Assembly (NCBI GenBank): GCA_011009095.1
Contig: VTPC01090916.1
Location: 100,583-164,582, forward strand
Direction: 5' to 3'
Length of the DNA: 64,000 bases
From: Ignelater luminosus
Lineage: Eukaryota; Arthropoda; Insecta; Coleoptera; Elateridae
Shown here one piece after another: positions 48,126-58,335 of the stretch. The position numbers and the translations under genes are program-made. A model generated the notes under the pieces. The model did not search any database and was not told where the DNA came from. It worked only from the letters and a program-made list of their open reading frames with translations. Within the stretch, counting starts at the first letter, position 1, and each line of letters begins with the position of its first letter.

Positions 48126-48196
48126 CAGAGGGAAATCGACTTTTTTTAAATATAATTCATACCTCCTAAGACTTCCTAGACACTTCTTGTTTCTAT

Positions 48197-48620
48197 TCAA
48201 TGTAAAATCATTAAGATTCTTCTTGGTTTGAGATTTTGGTTTCTTTTGAGCAGCTGCCCGCTTAGGCTCTCGATTGTACAGGTCCTGTCAACTCTCCGCA
48301 TGTGTTGGTCATAGTCACAAACAGCCTTAGGACATTCCACCACTTCTGTTTGCCCCTTTTTGTTCACCCTTGAAACTTCCGCTTTTTCTGATGGATTATG
48401 ACAAGAGCCAACGATACTAAAGACATTCTTCGTCTGTCTTTCCATTTGATAGCAAATATTTCTTCCGACATTGCACCGTCACTCATTTCTTTGTCTGTGC
48501 ATAGTTTCCTATTTGTTATGAATGTCCGACAGACAAAGAAACTTTCAGATAAGAGTTTAGTATTCATGAGTTGTCAAAGAACAGACAGTATCTGTATTTC
48601 TAAATGTCTTGGATAATTTC
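48197..48620 (-). pseudogene. piggyBac-like transposase fragment
   Basis: Two overlapping minus-strand frames carry one decayed protein. The upstream part has a YLFFDNS-like remnant of the usual FDNFFTS block, then LLSESFFVCRTFITNRK (usual form CGTVRxNRKG), then EMSDGAMSEEIFAIKWKD and RRRMSLVSLALV. The other frame gives EVVECPKAVCDYDQHM followed by RRVDR (usual form v-CP-x-x-v-x-DYNKYMGGVD-x-AD). The order matches the C-terminal half of the piggyBac DDD transposase domain. Frameshifts and the lost VD-x-AD residues make it inactive. The N-terminal half is not present nearby. Confidence 0.8.
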
Positions 48621-48954
48621 AATATTTACCTAAGGTTCAATCAGCCACTTTTTCCTTCATCTACTAACAATTTAACAAAAAAACTAGTTCTAGAACATGC
48701 TGCACTGCTGCTGCCATGCCTTAATCGATTGAAAGATTTCTGTCGCAAACAAAAAATTATTGGCATCTCGTTGAGAATAGTCATATAAATGGCCCAACTC
48801 TGAAGAGTTGATCAAAATTCCTTTCCTTTTTTAGCCATGAGATCGTTGTTTTTGACATGAATATATCTCGAAATTTTTAAATATCGGTGACGCGACATTA
48901 TGTGATTTTTTTCCATCGACTTTCATTAGTGATGCAAATTAATCAAAACCAGTT
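48621..48954. other. AT-rich spacer between two transposon relics
   Basis: No gene. The right end may hold the 5' non-coding part of the Tc1-like relic. Confidence 0.45.
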
Positions 48955-49215
48955 GTAGTTGCCCTTACTAAAGAAGGAAAAAGTCAACAATATGTCGCTC
49001 AAGTTTATGGTATCCACCAATAAATCGGTTAGCCGAATAGTGAGAAAGTTTGGGAGACTCGACAATTTGTAAGGCACGGAGGCCAAGGTAGAAAACGCAC
49101 ATCTGCTGTGCAAAATCGTTTTCTTAGAGTATCATGCTTAGGGCAACTGTTCGTAACAGTCAGAAGTCTGTGGTGGCAGTGACAGAGTGTATCGTGTACG
49201 CTCTGTGCAATTTCA
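48955..49215 (+). pseudogene. Tc1-like transposase N-terminal fragment
   Basis: The plus strand reads VVALTKEGKSQQYVAQVYGIH, a first helix-turn-helix of the Tc1 paired-like DNA-binding domain. A one-base frame change gives SVSRIVRKFGRL, then another frame gives RHGGQGRKRTSAVQNRFL (the GRPRK-like linker and the start of the second helix-turn-helix) and, in another frame, ATVRNSQKSVV. Two stops and two frame changes occur in about 85 codons. The catalytic DDE domain is missing. It is a dead 5' end of a Tc1/mariner superfamily element, clearly different from the mariner relic at 9.1-9.7 kb. Confidence 0.8.
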
Positions 49216-50164
49216 GGCGAACTGATAAGTTTCTTGTACGTTCAATAATTCGTTCATTCTGGCAAATTATATCACCAGCATACTCTAACGCAAATAACTT
49301 CAGACCGTGAGATGATAACCTTCAGAGATCCTGGTGATTTTATTTCTATACAACTTTTCCATAGAATCTTACGGCACGAGCTGGCTCACCATCATTCTTC
49401 TTAGCAATGTTTCTTTTCTCCGAAACTCGAAAATTGTGAAATCGTTTTTTATATTCACCCCTGAAACACTCAAAATCTTGCATGTTGTTCCTTGACTGCT
49501 ACAGCTTGCTACTTACCATGTTTCGTATTTTCTTGTTAATTACGGATCGAAATGCTTAGTTGTGTAGATGGGTAGGTACCACGGACTATTGAGCACTAAA
49601 ATTGAAGAGGAACTAAAGAGAAACGCACAGGGCGGCTCTGCAAATATTTCTGTAAGAACACGAGACGAGTTTTTAGGACAGACCTTTTGAAAACTAGCCT
49701 TATTTACCAAAGCGGACACCCTAACAGCCGAGACTGTCATTTCATTATCAACTCACAATACCATTCAGTGATATATAGCTGTAGTAATTGGCACTGACGA
49801 GTCTGTAGTGCAGAAAAATGTATTTTATCGATCAGGACCATCACAATGGCCTTCACCTCTGAAATAAAGTTAGGAAATCTCGAGAACGTGTTTCTCTCAA
49901 CTGTCGCTGTTTCAGGATATGGCGCAAGGGTAAAGCTAAGTCTTTTCAACTGAAGATGGGAGAGACTCAAGTTTTCAAACTCAAACCGTAACTCTTAATT
50001 AAATTCTTGTTCCTATCCCAACTCTGCTGCAGCCAGCACCTGACCAACTCCTCTATTTGACTAATTGGTTACAATTTGAAGAATTAATGTGAAGGCTGAT
50101 GCAAATACCTTAAGGTGCTATATCCCAGGAATTTTTGTTTTTATATTGAAAATCAAAAGTTGCA
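49216..50164. other. AT-rich sequence with unidentified open stretches
   Basis: On the plus strand, 49560-49740 reads GRYHGLLSTKIEEELKRN and GSANISVRTRDEFLGQ without stops. It is protein-like but unrecognised. The antisense frame (49540-49740, minus) is open too. No transposase or RT motif is visible. Confidence 0.4.
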
Positions 50165-51290
50165 AGTTTTTGAAGAATTTTACACTTCTTGGTCGCTTTG
50201 GCTCTTTGATTTGTCGTATCCCAAGGATGTATAGGGACTCATCGCGTATTGATTAGGGCATGTGTACCAGAGCCTTGTACCAGTTGAAATTTCCAGGCCT
50301 GGAGATAAACTAGACGCGGCCCCAAAAAACTCGGTGACTTCTTGATTGACCCGACAGAAAAGCCCAAAAGGCCTAGAACTCTAAAAAGACCAAGAGGTCC
50401 GACAGGCCGGAGAGATCCAAACGGCCCGATAGACCGGAGAGACCCGAAGAGCCGAGAAGTCCAAAAGGCCCGACAGGGCCAAGACTTCCTGGAAACTCCA
50501 ACAAGTGCGACAAGACCGAACGGCTCGAGAGGCCCGAACTTACTTAGTTAATCATGGTCCCTCATCTACCTGGCAGTGTAGAGAGGGTCGACCTGTCTTG
50601 AGCTAGCTCGGCAACTTCACCACCAGTGTAACCACGCACTATTAGGATAGAGCTGATGTTATCAGCCCAGGTGGTCGGTTTTCTCCATGATGTCTCTTTC
50701 CTTCCTGCTTCGCTTCCACTGCTTGTCTTGAGTACCTGGAGTCTTTCATACACTGGACATGGCCAAACCATCTCAGCTCGGACGCTTTCACTTTGTCCAA
50801 CAGAGGGTCCACTCTGAGATCTGTCCTGATCCTCGAGGTTTGGATGCGATCTGTTCTAGTTTTCTAGGTTTCTTGCTTTTAAACTACTTGCCATGTTTCG
50901 CAGCCGTAGGTGAGAATGGGTAGGTATGTTATCCTGTACATTGCAAGAGATTCAAACTGCCCGAACGGTCCGAAGAGCTCGAGAAGCCCGAAGGGCCGAG
51001 AAGTCTAAAAGGCCAAGAGGTTCTACAAACTCGAAGAGGTTCGACAAGACCGAACGGCTTGAGAGGCCCAAAAAGCCCGATAAATCTGAAACCCCGAGCA
51101 TCCGACTAGAAAATCCGGCCTCTAATGTGTACCTACTAGTTAATTTAGTTATTTATTAAGAAATTTTCAGCTTTATTCCAGTTGTTTTTTGTTTAATATT
51201 TACTGCTTAGAATCAGGATTGACTCGATTGATCTTGGTGATTGCTTCAATTATTACCAGAATCTTTTAGATTGCTCTCAGTAATATTTAT
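50165..51290 (-). mobile_element. Composite element copy B: LINE 3' end between minisatellites
   Basis: Order on the plus strand: a ~180-bp leader (gaattttacacttcttggtc ... acgcggccccaaaaaac) that recurs in copy C; minisatellite 50345-50540; a short spacer with ctcatctacctggcagtgta; the antisense LINE segment 50545-50945; minisatellite 50945-51100; and a tail from about 51110 (ggcctctaatgtgtacctac) ending near agaatcttttagat. Leader and tail match copy C in sequence and order. Read on the minus strand it would be tail, minisatellite, LINE C-terminus, 3' region with minisatellite, leader. Confidence 0.75.
50545..50945 (-). pseudogene. LINE ORF2 C-terminal fragment (copy B)
   Basis: The minus strand reads YRITYLPILTYGCETWQVV then a stop. 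In a shifted frame follow RTDRIQTSRIRTDLRVD, PLLDKVKASELRWFGHV, QCMKDSRYSRQAVEAK and QEGKRHHGENRP, and, in another frame, TTWADNISSIL. The elements TYGCETW, DRI...IR.DL.V, QLRWFGHV.RM, Y.RQALE and GKRPRGRPR..W.DNI are the region after the RT palm and thumb in many insect LINEs. Several frameshifts make it non-functional. Copies C1 and C2 share the same protein type. Confidence 0.82.
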
Positions 51291-54200
51291 GAGAGATTAA
51301 TTGAATTTAATTTAGCGCACAGATATTCTGAGATATTAAAACATGATCATCCATTTCGTTTGGAATTTTCTCCTTTGGGTACAAGATTTCTTTTCCTTCT
51401 AACGCATAAAAAGAAAATGTGTATGATCAACCTTTTCAGGTCATCAAAAGCTACGGGTGTAGGATTGTCTAGTTTTTGATGACAGACATCACGAGAACAA
51501 GTTTGACCGACTGTGCTTTGTTCAGTTTGGGAATTGATGACTTGAGGTAACATTTTATTCTGCTTAACACTTCTTCATTTATGGATATGATTGAATTCAT
51601 TACAGGGACAGTACCCTTTTAACTCAGCTGGGTCATATACAATTTATTCTAGGCTCCATATTCCGCACCCTGTTGCAATAGATGCTGTATCTCTAAACAC
51701 CCATTTCTCCATGAGATTTACTGCGGCTTAGAATACCACGATCCCTTGTGAAACAATTTGTTGGGAAATGCCATCCTTGGAAACTTACAGCTTTATGACT
51801 TGACATAGGAATTTATTATTTGAGGACCAACTGAAGGGTAGCGACTGATTTTTTTCATAGCTGCAAAATATTTCCCGCTCAATCTTAATATTTTGATTTT
51901 AATATTCAAACTAAAAGACAAAAACAATGGGAATTTAACAATTTGCAAGTTTCAGAAACAATTAATTATAGCAGAGTAAATATCTTATAATAATTTGCAA
52001 GAGTCTTCTGTGTGATAATCTAATAGGGGTTGGATTAGCACCCCAAATACCAAAACTAACTATTGATTTTCCACAAATGATGCCGAGACCCTAAAGTTCC
52101 ATCTGGAACGAAGAGGAATGATAATGATGATGATAGGTTATTATTAGACCTAAAGAATTAAATCAACAAATCTATGATTTCTAAAACGCGAAACACAAAT
52201 TAATTTTTTGTTTCGCTAATTGAAACATGTTATGATAATGAAGAAAACCAAGAAAATTTCATTTCTCCTAATTTAAAGAATGCTAATTAATTTCCAAGTT
52301 AATTGCTACGACCATTAAAATCCTTGATATGTTTGCAAGATACATCTAGTATTTTACTCATAAAAAAGAGAAGAATGTGATAACATAAAGAAAAATTACT
52401 TTTTATTTCATTGTAGATTGTACTCATAGATATGAAGCGATATAAAATGTTGTAATACTAATTTGCGTGTTAAAGCACTTCACCACCAAAATTAACTGGG
52501 TGTAAAATTAATCCCCGGTTATCAAGAATCGCGTGTGTGCATAAGTTATATTCTGGATAAGAGTTTTCATTAAAATACAGCTTATAATAGGTGTGAAATT
52601 CCTTACATTATTTTGGGAAGCCATGCCGGCCATTAAATACGCTGGTAAAATATTCACCACGTTGTTGGTAACGTTGTTTTCATAATTTCGGCGTGCGAAA
52701 CTTTTTAAAGCTTCTGTTGTTTACTTATTCAAAACAATTCGGTTGTTGTTCGAAATCATTTGCGCTTAAAATAAGTTTAACAATTTCTTAATTCAAAATG
52801 GATAATTAGATCATCGATTACAACGTGCCTGTGAAGTGCCCATACGCATTCTTTAAACGTTTTCAAATTTTAACTCTGTATGCATTTCGATGCTAAGCTA
52901 TTTTCCAGTTGACTGCGCCTCCAGTTGCGTATCTGAGGTTGGGTCTCTGATAAATTACCAGACTCAACACCAGTGGCAGGTAATTCACAAGAAACTTTAG
53001 AAATTCCTTCTTCTTAACACTTTTCCACGGCCGTACTTCCAACTTTCCGTTCCCGAAATGTTTGCCGGATCACATATACACTTCCTTCACATAATGGCTA
53101 TAATAGGAACAAAATTACTTGGAACTTTTCAAGTCAATATAACTGCGATTTGTTACTCAAAAACATTAGGTTTTGCACGAAGTTACTCGTTTGTAGTTTG
53201 AACAGTTTTTGAAGTCGGAACAATCGAATCGTTACTAAAGCTAAGAAATAATCGAGCTAGAACGTATTGACAGAAGAAAAATAACTTTTCGTTATTTTTC
53301 CTGTTATTTTCCAGATTGGTTTTTTGTCCTTTGTTAATGTATTTTACTGGTGATTCAGTGATTAAGTTTAACTTGTAACTTCGATTCTTAATTAAAAGGC
53401 TCAAGAGAAGAAGAAAAAAACGGAATTCAGAGATAAACAAAAGGAAGTTAAAGGCATTTAAATACGGAGTGTCTTAATTTAGCACGCTGCTTAACAAACG
53501 AATATTTAACATAACGATTTAACCTAAAATTCAATTAAAACAGAAGATTCAGAAGACAACTTTATAAAGCTCATGATTAAAACATCTTGGCAGCTTTTGT
53601 GCGACACCAACATGTCCGATTTATTCCTCTTTTTTTTCTGTTTCACTTTAAAGCGTCACAGGCCAATCACGGGAACGTTAAGGGGTTATCTTCTGTGCAG
53701 CTTTTCAAGTGTCCAAAAGAAAACGAAGAAGTGGAAAGATTGTGTGCGAGTGTGAGTTTTCCAATTTGAAATGTAAATTTTATAGGAGTTAAACTCTTTG
53801 TACGACAGTCAGGATGGGGATAAGTACTTTGGGCTGTCGGTGAAGTAATGAAGACCCGTTTTTGCATGTGTAAACTAGAAATCCAGGTCAACACACAAGT
53901 TGAAAATCCATATTAAATTGCGAAAGGGGATGAATATTTGATAAACCCTCACTTCCAACCTGTCATTCTAGAAGCAACCCTAGCAATATCTAAATAATAT
54001 GCGGGTGGCATGTGCCGTGCCTACGGTTTTTTTCTATCTATGACGAACGATTTTATCATTTTTTATTTTATTATGATATTTATAGATGAGGAATTTATGT
54101 GTTATAGATATCTATATTTAATGAAGACCGAGTACTAAACGAAATCGGCATTGCTATATAACTGAAATTATTTTGAGAAAATTCCTAAACTGTAAACATT

Positions 54201-54340
54201 TTTGTAAATTTACTAAAAAAAATTCCCTTAAATAAATTAAAAGGCAGTAGCAGTTTTATCTAAAGTGTTTCATTAAAGGGAAAAGCTTTTAGACTAATTT
54301 TCTTTCACGTGGACGTTTTTAATTTATCAAATTTTAAAAT
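51291..54340. other. AT-rich sequence without recognisable genes
   Basis: No identified gene. A 68-codon minus-strand frame at 51347-51553 looks protein-like (QKLDNPTPVAFDDLKRL) but I do not recognise it. The segment 52490-53060 contains GC-richer pieces (ttaatccccgg, catgccggccattaaat, gttggtaacgttg) that could be regulatory. The stretch 53540-54060 has a short GC-richer patch near 54001-54030. Confidence 0.45.
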
Positions 54341-54536
54341 AAAATGATTGATGACAGTTTGAATTTCCCGCGTTAACATTTCAGTTGGTGGTGTTGCTAG
54401 TTGTCACTTAACCAGCCAATGGCGTGCGTGTTGTCATGACAATGGCAAACAAAGCTAAATCAAGAACGTAGTGCTACCACCAACTTTTAAAATAGTTTTG
54501 TTTTGCTGGAAACTCGGAACTGTCATCAATCATTTT
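54341..54536. mobile_element. 196-bp near-palindrome with perfect 19-bp inverted termini
   Basis: The left end aaaatgattgatgacagtt (54341-54359) is exactly repeated in inverse at 54518-54536. A second inverted pair lies inside: gttggtggt near 54384 and accaccaac at 54476-54484. The exact centre is a 12-bp palindrome, ttgtcatgacaa, at 54431-54442. The whole 196 bp therefore folds into one imperfect hairpin. It fits a palindromic MITE or foldback element, but no target duplication was found. The terminus also contains tgattgat next to tgacag, which resemble Pbx/Hox and Meis-type sites. Confidence 0.7.
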
Positions 54537-55862
54537 GGATCATTCGGTGTATTTTATTAGAAAAAAACTAAAATTCTCAAACAAATTTTCTTTTTATTTT
54601 CTCAATAGCTAAGAAATACTGTGCTACATTTATCAAGAACGGTTGGTAATTAATTGTAGGCTGACAAGGGCAGTTGGATTCTTGTTGTTGATTACAGATA
54701 GTTCAATAGGAAAAATATTTTTCTTGTGCGCTATAATTATTCATTCATTTAAATGTTTTACATCAAATTGGTATTAGGAAAGATACTGAAGAAATGAAAG
54801 CGTCTAAATACAATTTTTTTGCTTTTTGCTTTTGCTCTTCTTTTCTCCACTGTTTCCTGGTTACTTTTCAGTCTTCTTCAGCATAGACTTGAAGATGGTT
54901 ATACCATAAGTCCTCTAATACCTCACCCAAAAACTGTATTTGTTACAGTTAACAATTCTTCCAATAGAATCTTCAGTACAGAAAAACCAACATCTGGTTT
55001 GATTTGATTTGAAGAGCAACACGAATAAGTCATTTCTGACTCGAGATTATTAAGTCTTAAATTCGAGGTAATAATCCTTTTGCCATCCAAATAAACGGAA
55101 AAATCAAAAAAGCTTGCCCTTTACATAAACAAAATTATTTTGCAAAGCAAACATGAAATTCTTCTAGGTAATCGGAACAGAAGCACACGAAACTTACATC
55201 CCTTGAGATATTGCACAAAAAAGCTGCATTTCTTTAGAAAGTTTTTTTTTCATGTCCCTAAAATTAATTGTGTCAGCTATTTGCAGAGGTATGATGATAA
55301 AATTGAAATCTTATTGGATGCAAATTCTGATCTAGACAATCCAGGACAGGAATCAACAAGACTTGCTCTGCTAACAACAAATTAATATGTGCCTTAGACA
55401 AGTACACTTTGCTAATGAAAACCGAGAAATCAATCATTGTATGAGCTAACGACATGAGAAACGATTTTATACCAGATCGGATGTAGAACTTTATGTCCTA
55501 GACTAGACATGGGCAACCGGGGTCTATTGAGCCGCGTAGCGCCATACAACACACTTGCAACCGGGCGCTCATTGAACCCTATTTGCATGTTCCTGCTTTA
55601 GACCATAATTGTATGAAAAGTTTCAACCTTACGAACAGTTGGATGCAAATCTTGATTATGTAGCAACACTTCTTACTGAATCTACAGTTTTCTTGACAAA
55701 AATCATAAACCAACAGGTGGCAGCCTGAACTCAGCTTTGCCAGAACTGAACATCTTCAAATTTTAACTTTCTTACGGTTTCTGATGACTACTAGGAGTCT
55801 ACAGATGACCAAAACTTATTATGGTTCTTCTTTCTGTCAACAAGATCCAAAACGTATATAAA
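54537..55862. other. AT-rich sequence with possible transposon traces
   Basis: Open but unrecognised plus-strand stretches lie at 54819-55007 and 55140-55385. Near 55505 tagacatgggcaaccgggg resembles a hAT-type terminus, and the phrase gcaaccgggcgctcattgaa recurs 50 bp later. The segment 55640-55860 (plus) again reads protein-like pieces (DANLDYVATLLTES). None is diagnostic. Confidence 0.4.
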
Positions 55863-55942
55863 ACAATTTGGAAAGCTTACTAGAGATGAGCAAAAAAGAA
55901 AAAGTTACAATAGAATATAGAAAAGCAAACACAGATCATGTT
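55863..55942 (+). repeat. Direct repeat, left copy, flanking composite copy C
   Basis: The phrases aatttggaaagcttactaga, gatgagcaaa, atagaaaagcaaacacaga and catgttt occur here and again at 57711-57792 on the far side of composite copy C, with roughly a dozen mismatches and small indels across about 80 bp. Confidence 0.8.
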
Positions 55943-56411
55943 TTTGAGAATTTTACGCTTCTTGGTCTCTAGCTCTTTGATTAGTCGTATCCCAAGAATG
56001 TATAGGGACTTATCGCATTTTGATTAGGGCATCTGTACCAGAGCCCTTCCAGGCCTGGAGACAAACTTGACGCGGCCCCAAAAAACTTGATAAGTTCTTG
56101 ATCGGCCAAAAGAAAAGCCCGAATGGCCGAGAAATCCAAAAGGACCGAGAGTTCCGACAGGCTGGAGAGATACAAATGGCTTGGTAGATCCAAATGGCTT
56201 GATAGATCGGAGAGACTTGAAGAGCCGAGAAGTCCAAAAGACCTAACAGACCTGACAGGGCCAAGAAGTCCTACAGAGTCCAACAGGTCCGACAAGACCG
56301 AGCGGCTTGAGAGGCCAAAACTTACTTAGTCCTGGTCTCTTATCTACCAAGCAGTGTAGAGAATTAACAAAAAGGCCTCCAGGCTGACCTGTCTTGAGCT
56401 ACCTGGGCAGC

Positions 56412-56735
56412 TTAACCCCAAGTGTGAGCACGCACTCTTAGAGCTGATATTATCAGCCCACAGGTGGTCCGTTTTCTTTCACGAGGTCTCTTTCCTTCCA
56501 TCCTTGCTTCGAGTGCTTGTTTTGGGTACATGGAGTCTTTCATGCGCTGGACATGGCCAAACCATCTCAGCTGGGACGCCCTCACCTTGTCCAACACAAG
56601 GTCCACTCCGAGATCTGTCCTAATCCTAGAGTTTTGGATGCGACCTTTTCTAGTTTTGCCAGTTACTCTTCTCAAATACCTGCTTTCAAACTTGCTAGTG
56701 ACACTCCATGTTTCGCAGCCGTGGGTGAGAATGTA
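56412..56735 (-). pseudogene. LINE ORF2 C-terminal fragment (copy C1)
   Basis: A continuous minus-strand reading covers most of this: ILTHGCETWSVTSKFESR, YLRRVTGKTRKGRIQNSR, IRTDLGVDLVLDKVRASQ, LRWFGHVQRMKDSMYPKQ and ALEARMEGKRPRERKRTT. Relative to the insect LINE consensus it lacks only the final W-x-DNI box, which is frameshifted. It is the best preserved of the three copies. Upstream of HGCETW the frame runs into minisatellite, so the RT core itself is missing. Confidence 0.88.
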
Positions 56736-56939
56736 CACTGCAAAAGATCCAAGCGGCCCGATAGATAGGAGAGATCTGAAGCCCGAGAAGTCCAAAAGAT
56801 CCGACAAACCTGACAGAACCAAGAGGTCCTACAGACTCCAACAGGTCCGACAAGACCGAATGGCTGGAGATGCTCAAACTTACTTAATTAATCCTGGACC
56901 CTCATCTACCTGGCAATGTAGAGAGTTGACAAAAGTTCA

Positions 56940-57311
56940 TCAGGACGACCTGCCTTGAGCTAGCACTCTTAGGATAGAGCTGATGTTATCAGCCCAGGTG
57001 GTCCGTATTCTTCCACGAGGTCTCTTTTCTTCCATCCTCTCCTCGAGTGCTTGTCTTGGGTACTTGGAGTTTTTTATGCGTTGGACATGATCAAACCATC
57101 TCAGTTGGGACGTCTTCACGTTGTCCAAAAGAGCATCCACTCCGAGATCTGTTCTGATCCTGATGCGATCTCTTTTAGTTTTCCCTGTTACTGCTCTCAA
57201 ATACCTTATCTCGGCCGCTTGGATTTTGTTTTCAAACTTGCTAGTGAGATTCCATGTTTTGTAGATGAGAATGGGTAGGTATTTTGTCCTGTACACTGCA
57301 AGAGATTCCAA
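56940..57311 (-). pseudogene. LINE ORF2 C-terminal fragment (copy C2)
   Basis: An open minus-strand frame of 123 codons: YRTKYLPILIYKTWNL, TSKFENKIQAAEIRYL, RAVTGKTKRDRIRIRTDL, GVDALLDNVKTSQLRWFD, HVQRIKNSKYPRQALEER and MEEKRPRGRIRTTWADNI. It keeps the W-x-DNI box but has lost GCE before the TW, where a short deletion gives IYKTW. The frame opens in minisatellite-derived sequence. The RT core is absent, so it cannot be an active element. Confidence 0.88.
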
Positions 57312-57710
57312 CGGCTCGAGAGACCGGAGAGACCCGAAGGGTCGAAATGTCTAAAAGGCCATGACGGCCCGAACTCGAGAAGCCCGAAGGGCCGAGAAGT
57401 CTAAAAGTCCCGACAAGACCAAGAGGTTCTATAGACTCCAGCGGGGTTGACAAGACCGACCCAAAACCCGCGCATCCGGACCGAGTAGAGGCCCGACTAG
57501 AAAATCCGGCCCGGGCCTCGAATGTGTACTAGTTATTTATTAAGAAATATTCAGCTTTATCCGAGTTTATTATCTACATAGTAAAATACTTTTTACTGCT
57601 CAGAATCAAAATTAACTCTATCGATCTTGGTGATTCTTACATGTTATAGTTGTAGTCAATCTGCTTGGATTATTACCAGAATCTTTTAGATATTCAAAAG
57701 GTAAAGAGAA

Positions 57711-57792
57711 CAATTTGGAAAGCTTACTAGAGATGAGCAAACAAGAAAAAAATCACTATATAGTATAGAAAAGCAAACACAGAACATGTTTA
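57711..57792 (+). repeat. Direct repeat, right copy, flanking composite copy C
   Basis: Matches 55863-55942 (see that entry). It continues without a break into LINE-like sequence (GQRKSLKKVKYLGLVIEPG in the plus frame), suggesting that the repeated 80 bp were part of a LINE interrupted by the composite element. Confidence 0.8.
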
Positions 57793-57819
57793 TAAGTACG
57801 AGAAGTTTAGAATGGCAGG

Positions 57820-58335
57820 ACAGAGGAAGAGTCTTAAAAAGTAAAATATTTAGGGCTGGTTATTGAACCAGGATTATTATTCAAAGAAGATTATCGAGTT
57901 AAAAGAGGAAGTACAATAACTGGTGAGGTATAAGAATCTAGATACTAAGGCAGCAAATGGCCTTTCAGGGCATTTTAAAAAGTAGCGAGTCCCTAAAATA
58001 CTTAGACCTGCTTATTGAGCAAGGACCTGTTATTTGTACATCATTGTAGACTTAAGAAAGAAAGTAAACTAGTTGCTCTTTGGTGGGGTGTAAGAATCTA
58101 GATACTAATGCAGCTAATGGCCTTTCAGGGCATGACTTAAAAAGCAGCGAGTCACTAAAATACTGAAAACTGTTTATTGAGCAAGGATTATTACTCTTAG
58201 AACATTGTAGAGTTAAGAAAGAAAGCACAATGGTTGCTCTTTTTGGTGGGGTATGTTGGTACACGCTGTTTTTCTGCACCCAGGAATGAGGTATAAGAAT
58301 CTAGATACTAATGTAGCCAGTGACCTTTCAGGGCT
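57820..58335 (+). repeat. Tandem ~160-bp repeats derived from a LINE segment
   Basis: Three units: the phrase gtataagaatctagatacta with cctttcagggc recurs at 57925, 58085 and 58288 (spacings 160 and 203; the third gap contains about 38 extra bases). The first unit begins with a readable KVKYLGLVIEPGLLFKEDY. In LINE reverse transcriptases a KYLGV.LD..L.F..H motif lies just after the palm. The next two units read KYLDLLIEQG and FIEQGLLLLEHCRV at the same place. The array thus appears to be a tandem amplification of an RT thumb segment. All copies carry stops. Confidence 0.68.

Larger units (their letters stand above)
55945..57700 (-). mobile_element. Composite element copy C: two LINE 3' ends between minisatellites
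   Basis: Order on the plus strand: leader (gaattttacgcttcttggtc ... gcggccccaaaaaac), minisatellite about 56105-56325, antisense LINE segment C1, minisatellite about 56745-56880, antisense LINE segment C2, minisatellite about 57310-57470, tail (ggcctcgaatgtgtactag ... accagaatcttttagat). Compared with copy B it has one extra minisatellite-plus-LINE module, so the module has been tandemly duplicated or B has lost one. The spacers before each LINE segment (cttacttagtcctgg, cttacttaattaatcctgg) also match that of copy B. Confidence 0.78.

Noticed and set aside
55505-55590. hAT-like terminus tagacatgggcaaccgg
   Set aside because: No inverted partner and no 8-bp target duplication could be identified.
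56010-56329. Overlapping 68-104-codon frames in both strands
   Set aside because: They translate the minisatellite of composite copy C; repetitive residues follow from the DNA repeat.
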